Shown: one piece after another, positions 59,101 through 64,000 of the stretch
How positions within the stretch are numbered: the stretch's first letter is position 1
Layout: the number at the start of each line of letters is the position of its first letter
NCBI GenBank assembly: GCA_028829895.1
Contig: CM054182.1
Coordinates: 31,342,379 to 31,406,378, forward strand
Origin: Sinotaia quadrata
Taxonomy: Eukaryota; Mollusca; Gastropoda; Architaenioglossa; Viviparidae
Direction: 5' to 3'
Length of the DNA: 64,000 bases
Position numbers and translations under genes: made by a program
Notes under the pieces: generated by a model
Database searches by the model: none
Seen by the model: only the letters and a program-made list of their open reading frames with translations
What the model was told of the DNA's origin: nothing

Positions 59101-62100
59101 CAAGTTTTGATAAACATTTTCACATCCAGGAATGCTTCATAAACTCAGGTAATAGGTCACAAACTTCCAGATGACCTAGCATTGATTATCCCTTGTATTG
59201 TTCTCTCTAGAAGTGATGTAGACTCACTGCACAGCAAATGCCATGAGACAAATATGGCAGAAAGGCAAAACTTATGTCACATAATTTATAATGTTCTGAC
59301 AGAAATTACTCTAGACAATTCTCCATACCTGTAAATGATAGAGACAAACATGTGACAAAAAAGTGGATCATATAATGGCAGATTACCCAAGCATGCCAGA
59401 CTTTTTGTCCAAGAAAACACTTTGTGTTTAGTAAGTTAAATTCTTTGATTGCATCAGATATTTATGATTACTGGTGGATAGTCCTGCCACATTTTCCTCA
59501 ACAATCACGCATTCTATTGCCTTTTACATAGTTTTTCCTTACATGGATAAAGGCACCTTCTGTCTGAGTCTAGCTTATAAAGCACAACCTATCAAACTTG
59601 ACCTTAAGGGGATGGCTCACACCACAGATCTCTTTAATCAATCTGGTCTCACAAGCTATTATTTGTTGAGTGTTGCAGTTCTGTTATTAGGCACAGTGTC
59701 AGAAACACTGCCCAGTTATCCGGGTTTAATCAGCATACCACTGATACATCCTTCTTACAACACTTTTTTAATTGGGAAAACTTGATTTTGACAAGGATAG
59801 TTGCTGTATGCCATTTTTTTTTCAAGAAACACCATGATGTATTGTGAAGTAGTATCTGTAACTTATTCCTGTTTCAGAGCTTCATTTCTCACTCAGATTC
59901 ACTTTATTCTCAGATAAGATTGAAGATATAATTTTATATACATAAAATAAGTTTCTTTTATTTATTGTCAGGACATTGTTTACCATGCTTTTATGTCTTT
60001 ACATTCTCTGCACTTTAGTGTTAAATATTTTTTCTTAATTTCTTCCAAAATTTCACACAACATGCACACACAAGTGTGCATGCATGTGCGCACACACACA
60101 CACACACAAATACATAAATTGTATACGTTTCAAAGTAAAATTTGTCAAGAAGAAATAAAATCTTTCAGTTCTGAAGTCTTTCTTGTATTGAAGTATATGA
60201 CTTTCTTGTAATAAAGTATTTACTGCTCTCTGTATTTTAATTTTATGAAAAGATTTTGAAGAGGGAAAAAACTTTAAATTTTGGAATGGTTTTAAATTTG
60301 GTCTCATTAATAGTTTAATAACTGTAATTCTTTTTTATTATTAAAGATAGAAAAGAAGAAGTAGTTAGTCATAGTTAAATAACAAATTAAATTAAAATTT
60401 GTTTATTTTTCTTTCCAGGTGGCGGTTCTCAAGGCACATATGCTTACTCACTCCAACATTCGAAGATACAAGTGCAACTTTGAAGGATGTCCATATGCAT
60501 TCAAAACTAAAGGTTCACTTGTAAGGCATCTAAGAAGACATACAGGTTTGGCTTGGGTTTCATTTCTGGCTGCTATTGCTTTGATTGAAATCATTGTTTG
60601 TAGTTGGTTGCAGTTTATGATTATATTTTAATTCATAAACTAAACTAAAGTAATCCTTCTCAAATAGTTTCATAAAAACTTTAACATAAGCACTTATAAT
60701 TTTAATGATATCATTTTATACACTATTAGATCTGTTTCAAAAGTATTCAGCGTATTAAATAAAGCCAAATAAAGCATTTGTGTATGTGTGGGGAAGGTTT
60801 TATTCCCTATGTTTTTTTCAGCAAATACTGTGTCATAGGCTGCATTTTGAACTTATGACATAATTGGCTTTTTTCCCCACTTTTTTAAAAGCCATTATAA
60901 ATTAATGTCTCTTTTCTTTCATTTTGTTTTAATCAGGAGAAAGACCTTTCACTTGTGAGGACTGTGGGCGAAAGTTTGCAGAATCAGGGGCTTTGACAAG
61001 GCATATGAGGTCCAGGTAAAGATAAATATAAAAATTGTTTGTACCTTGTATCTTCTTTCTCTCTTCTCTTTTTCCTCTCTCTCTTCTGCCTTCCTCACTC
61101 TCTTTTTCATAATAAAGTTACTAATAATATTTTTAACATGATATAACTGATAGTAAAAAGAACAGAACTTATGAAGATTAATTCAAATACCTACAATTAG
61201 ACTTGCTAGTCTCTTGTTTGTATGGACATGTTCCTTTAACTGTCCAGTTGGTTTATAATTTCAGTGCATTTGTTACACAAATTGAAATGAGTTTTCATGG
61301 TATAAAAATTTATTTATATTTGATTTTATTAATGATTTCTTTCCATTTTTATTTATTTATTTTTTTTTTATTAAAAGAAAATATATTGCAATTCAGTGAA
61401 CAGATATTTTTAAGAGAAAAATACCTACATTTTGATACTGCCTACAGAAATCCATGTACAGCCAAAACAGATGCAGACCTTCCTCGCTATGGTAAGAAAT
61501 GGACTTACGTTCCCAACATCCCTGCTGTTGTGGCTGATGGCAAAGAGACAGAGTGCTTTTTGTCCATGGTGCCAGGTGAGATGGTCACACTGGTCACTGA
61601 AGGAGATGATGGAGAGCAGATAATCACTCAAGCTCAGATTGTCAGCAGCCATGAAACTGTGTCTTCTCAGGAGGATGTTCAGGTATTGGATACATTTTTC
61701 CTTCATCACTCTATTCTGTATATCTGCTGATTTTTGTTTTGTAATCCTTTTGCTATCTTTCCCCATTCTATTCTTCCTCTCATAATTTAACAAGTTTTGA
61801 CCAATCCTTACTTCCTGTACTCTACAACTTCTTGGTCTTGAGCACACTTAGTTAACAGTAAATATATCCTCTTAACTTTAAGTCTTACATGACTTTTACA
61901 TCTTTTCTGAGAACATGCACACATTTGTTGTAAATCAATTCATTATTTATTTCCCCTGTATTCTTTTGTCTCATAGTAATTATCATTATGTTCACCACTG
62001 AATGTAGAAGCTTTATTTATACAGTATAATAGTTTTGAATATTATTCTAAATTATATGATTTTTAAAATAGGTAATGCATATTCAAAAACTAACACTTAA

Positions 62101-63214
62101 AAATTGGGTACCCATACCAATATTAAAGAAGAAATAAAATTACATTTTTATGTGGAATAAACAAACAAATCTCTTTTATCTGTTAGATATATTCATTTGA
62201 ACACATAGTAAATTTTATTTCAAAATTTCAATTAATATAAAAGCAATGATTGATTGTGTGCATAACATATATTTTCATAATAGCATGATGCAATGTGTGT
62301 ATCATTTTATCAACAACAAATGCATAATGTCATACACTAAAGCATTCAGCTCTGACCACTGAAGTTACCTATATATGTTTCAATCATCTAACAAGATGAT
62401 TTTGAAGATATATGTTATTTGTACCAAAAAAAATTTATTCATGATGACAAGACAGTTTGGAAAATCTACTTTAATTAAAACAACAACAGCAATAATCATT
62501 AAAAATTATCAATGGTAGTCATGCATACAGGTTAAATATGTTTCATTTGACAATTCCAAGAATTTTATCAGTTATGTTAACAGCAAAGTCAGTACTTCAT
62601 ATTATGATTACATTTTTTTTTATATCACTTAATGACTGTTCTATAGGAGATCCAGTTGTGGCATTAAAAATGTATGTGCTTCAGTCATTCAGAGAGGAGT
62701 AAAATTAATACTGCTTCTCTCTGAATTGCTGTGTTGACCTAAAAGGAATGTGTTCACAGTATATTGACAATGTAACCAATGCTATTGCTGTGTTAACTTA
62801 AGAGGAATTGTCTTCACAGTATATTGAATATTTGAGCAATACTTTTGCTTTGTTGACCTAAGAAAAATGTTTATAGTTATTGAATAGTGCTGTTGTTTTG
62901 TTAACCAAAGATTATATGTTCACAGTATAATGAGCAAGCATCAGAATTAATTTTATTTTATAGAATGTTCTCTTTCCCAGACATTTGATTATCTAGTACA
63001 TTTTTAAGTTCAGCTTAGTTTAAACACTAGGTGCTTTCATTTTACTAATTTTTGTTTATTGTGAAGTAAATTCATTCATAGCTGTATTTTAAGCTGGCAA
63101 TAAAATGGTATCTGAAAATGAAATCCACAGATGGAGGAAGGAGAAATAGCAGAAAGTGAAGTGGAGGAGTTAAGTCCTGCAGAACTGGAGAGCCTGACCC
63201 CTACTCACTGTTGG
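53063..63214 (+). CDS. E4F1: E4F1-like C2H2 zinc-finger transcription factor (5' part)
   Basis: Eight phase-compatible exons (53063-53120, 54279-54545, 56005-56092, 58483-58693, 60419-60545, 60937-61015, 61448-61682, 63131-63214) give 383 codons; the gene continues past the window. Fingers: C34-C37-H50-H54 after an acidic run; C129-C132-H145-H150; C199-C202-H215-H219; C227-C232-H245-H249 (C-x4-C); and a C2HC finger C257-C260-H273-C280. The order acidic segment, atypical N-terminal finger, then three clustered fingers ending with the ESGALTRH motif and a Cys ligand matches human E4F1 as I remember it. An acidic, glutamine-containing region follows. Vertebrate E4F1 is a nuclear DNA-binding factor with atypical ubiquitin-ligase activity towards p53. 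The C-terminal finger array must lie to the right. The start ATG has A at -3 and G at +4. Confidence 0.88.
54279..54545 (+). CDS. E4F1: E4F1-like exon 2 (acidic run and first finger)
   Basis: 267 nt after GTTTTCAG, donor AAAAC/GTAAGG, phase 1 both sides. It encodes the acidic run TDDEDDEDIHF, the finger C-x2-C-x12-H-x3-H, and a basic tail. In vertebrate E4F1 a related acidic-plus-finger motif begins the conserved N terminus. Confidence 0.88.
56005..56092 (+). CDS. E4F1: E4F1-like exon 3 (ends at a GC donor)
   Basis: 88 nt after TTACATTTTAG. It ends at 56092 with AATAG/GCAAGG, a GC-AG intron. This choice gives C-x2-C-x12-H-x4-H spacing across the junction with exon 4; the GT four bases later (CAAG/GTTTTT) would need a different acceptor and makes the loop 13 residues. 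Phase 1 in, phase 2 out. Confidence 0.78.
56342..56368. repeat. (CA)n microsatellite in E4F1 intron 3
   Basis: Thirteen CA units; one of the few simple repeats right of 43 kb. Confidence 0.95.
58023..58352. repeat. ~130-bp direct duplication, 201-bp period, in E4F1 intron 3
   Basis: CAAGAAACTTTAAAAACTAT at 58023 and 58224, then near-identical sequence to about 58155 and 58352. Both copies carry a TTTTTTCAG acceptor-like motif. Confidence 0.93.
58483..58693 (+). CDS. E4F1: E4F1-like exon 4
   Basis: 211 nt after CTTTTACTGCAG, donor AAGGAG/GTTTGT, phase 2 in and phase 0 out. It completes finger 2 (EATLKWHIEYDH), then carries an acidic D/E run and a basic stretch, and ends inside finger 3 (HVCEVCTMGFKE). 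Confidence 0.88.
60419..60545 (+). CDS. E4F1: E4F1-like exon 5 (fingers 3-4)
   Basis: 127 nt after TTTCTTTCCAG, donor CATACAG/GTTTGG, phase 0 in and phase 1 out. It encodes VAVLKAHMLTH, then a finger with C-x4-C and the KTKGSLVRHLRRHT motif characteristic of E4F1. Confidence 0.92.
60937..61015 (+). CDS. E4F1: E4F1-like exon 6 (C2HC finger)
   Basis: 79 nt after TTTTAATCAG, donor TCCAG/GTAAAG, phase 1 in and phase 2 out. It encodes GERPFTCEDCGRKFAESG then ALTRHMRS. The final ligand is a cysteine supplied by exon 7. Confidence 0.92.
61448..61682 (+). CDS. E4F1: E4F1-like exon 7
   Basis: 235 nt after CTGCCTACAG, donor GTTCAG/GTATTG, phase 2 in and phase 0 out. It supplies the last Cys of the C2HC finger (RNPC), then a linker with WTYVPNIPAVV and a hydrophobic/acidic stretch (EMVTLVTEGDDGEQIITQAQ). 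Confidence 0.85.
63131..63214 (+). CDS. E4F1: E4F1-like exon 8 (duplicated donor)
   Basis: 84 nt after AAATCCACAG, phase 0 in and out, encoding the acidic segment MEEGEIAESEVEELSPAELE then SLTPTHCW. The donor TTGG/GTAAGT is a perfect consensus, but the same 28-bp junction is repeated immediately downstream, giving a second identical donor at 63243. Using it would add 28 nt and shift the frame. Confidence 0.75.
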
Positions 63215-63360
63215 GTAAGTTCTTTCTCCTACTCACTGTTGGGTAAGTTCTTTCTAAGTCACTGAAAATAACAGAGACCCTGGCTCCTACCCAATACTGG
63301 GTAAATTCTAAGATGTTGAAAATAAAAGAATCAGACTCCCACTCACTTTTGGATAAGTTC
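63200..63360. repeat. tandem copies of the E4F1 exon 8/intron 8 junction
   Basis: CCTACTCACTGTTGGGTAAG plus TTCTTTCT is perfectly repeated 28 bp apart (63200, 63228). Two diverged copies follow near 63286 and 63338, the last with its donor lost. Confidence 0.93.
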
Positions 63361-64000
63361 TTTCTAAGGCACTGAAAATAAAAACAAGTATTATGTTATA
63401 TCCTATACTCCCTTTGGTGACCTATATTTATGTGATTGGTTCAAATGCATTTTCATCCTTCATGCTAGTCCACCTACAAGTATCAATATAATAGTGTCTT
63501 GCAGGGTTTTATGGGATGACAGCCCTGATATGTTATCAGCTCATCAGTCCCAGCAGATAAACTGCATATAAAATATAAACAATACACAGCAATGATGCTA
63601 ACATTACAACACACTATGCTACTACACTTATAATGCTGATTTACTAACACTACATTTAATGAGCTACATTAACAAAGATGCTTAAGAGTTGAGAACAATT
63701 AACAATAAAATATAATTATAAAGAATCATTTTTAAAAAAGAGATAATACAGGATCAGGTGATATCGCATAGTCTTTTCTTTAATAATCGGACTTAAACTT
63801 TTGTCTGCACACTTTCCAATTTTTAGAATAGCCTAATCTTTCTAATCTTTGGAATAAAATGCTTATAGATAAAAAGTGTTCATTCAGAAGACAAGGGCCT
63901 CAACTTTCTCATCTAACAATTGATTCAACTTTCATTTTGTTATGTCGAACTGAAGTTCTGGCCACTCACAATGCACGTCAGCATTGATTTTCTCCACTGC

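Overview
This is animal nuclear DNA: AT-rich, intron-containing and dense in simple repeats. Canonical introns separate short exons, and the two clearest genes are metazoan chromatin and transcription regulators. The long microsatellites and minisatellites suggest a spiralian, most likely a mollusc; that placement is an inference and no lineage marker was tested. I saw no rRNA, tRNA, CRISPR array or bacterial-style operon.

Layout. (1) From 1 to about 28.4 kb, and perhaps 31.4 kb, lies most of a minus-strand gene for a cyclic-nucleotide-binding-domain (CNB) protein resembling CNBD2. Seven phase-compatible exons lie at 25777-25528, 24054-23963, 23026-22909, 22527-22453, 19884-19796, 18632-18559 and 8105-8041. 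The gene is incomplete at both ends. Its introns, one of 10.4 kb, hold most of the minisatellites and a non-autonomous hAT transposon (12944-14146) with an 8-bp target duplication. (2) From 28 to 43 kb I find no certain gene. The region holds tandem arrays, a 3' LINE fragment and a 1.5-kb dispersed element whose second copy lies inverted at about 0.6-2.2 kb. (3) From 43 to 64 kb there are few tandem arrays, and two genes are arranged head to head. A RING2/RNF2 orthologue lies on the minus strand (start 52521, stop 47460). An E4F1-like zinc-finger gene lies on the plus strand (start 53063, at least eight exons, running off the right edge). Their start codons are 541 bp apart.

How the genes relate. 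RING2 is the catalytic H2A ubiquitin ligase of Polycomb repressive complex 1. Vertebrate E4F1 is a zinc-finger regulator reported to bind the PRC1 subunit BMI1 and to act on p53. The shared intergenic segment could therefore co-regulate two proteins from connected pathways. NRF1-, E2F- and YY1/PHO-like motifs lie at or near the two starts. The CNB gene has no evident link to the pair.

Most long open frames in the window are by-products of tandem repeats whose unit lacks stop codons. The real coding sequence is mainly short exons recognised from splice sites, phase continuity and protein motifs. All family assignments are from memory without a database search.
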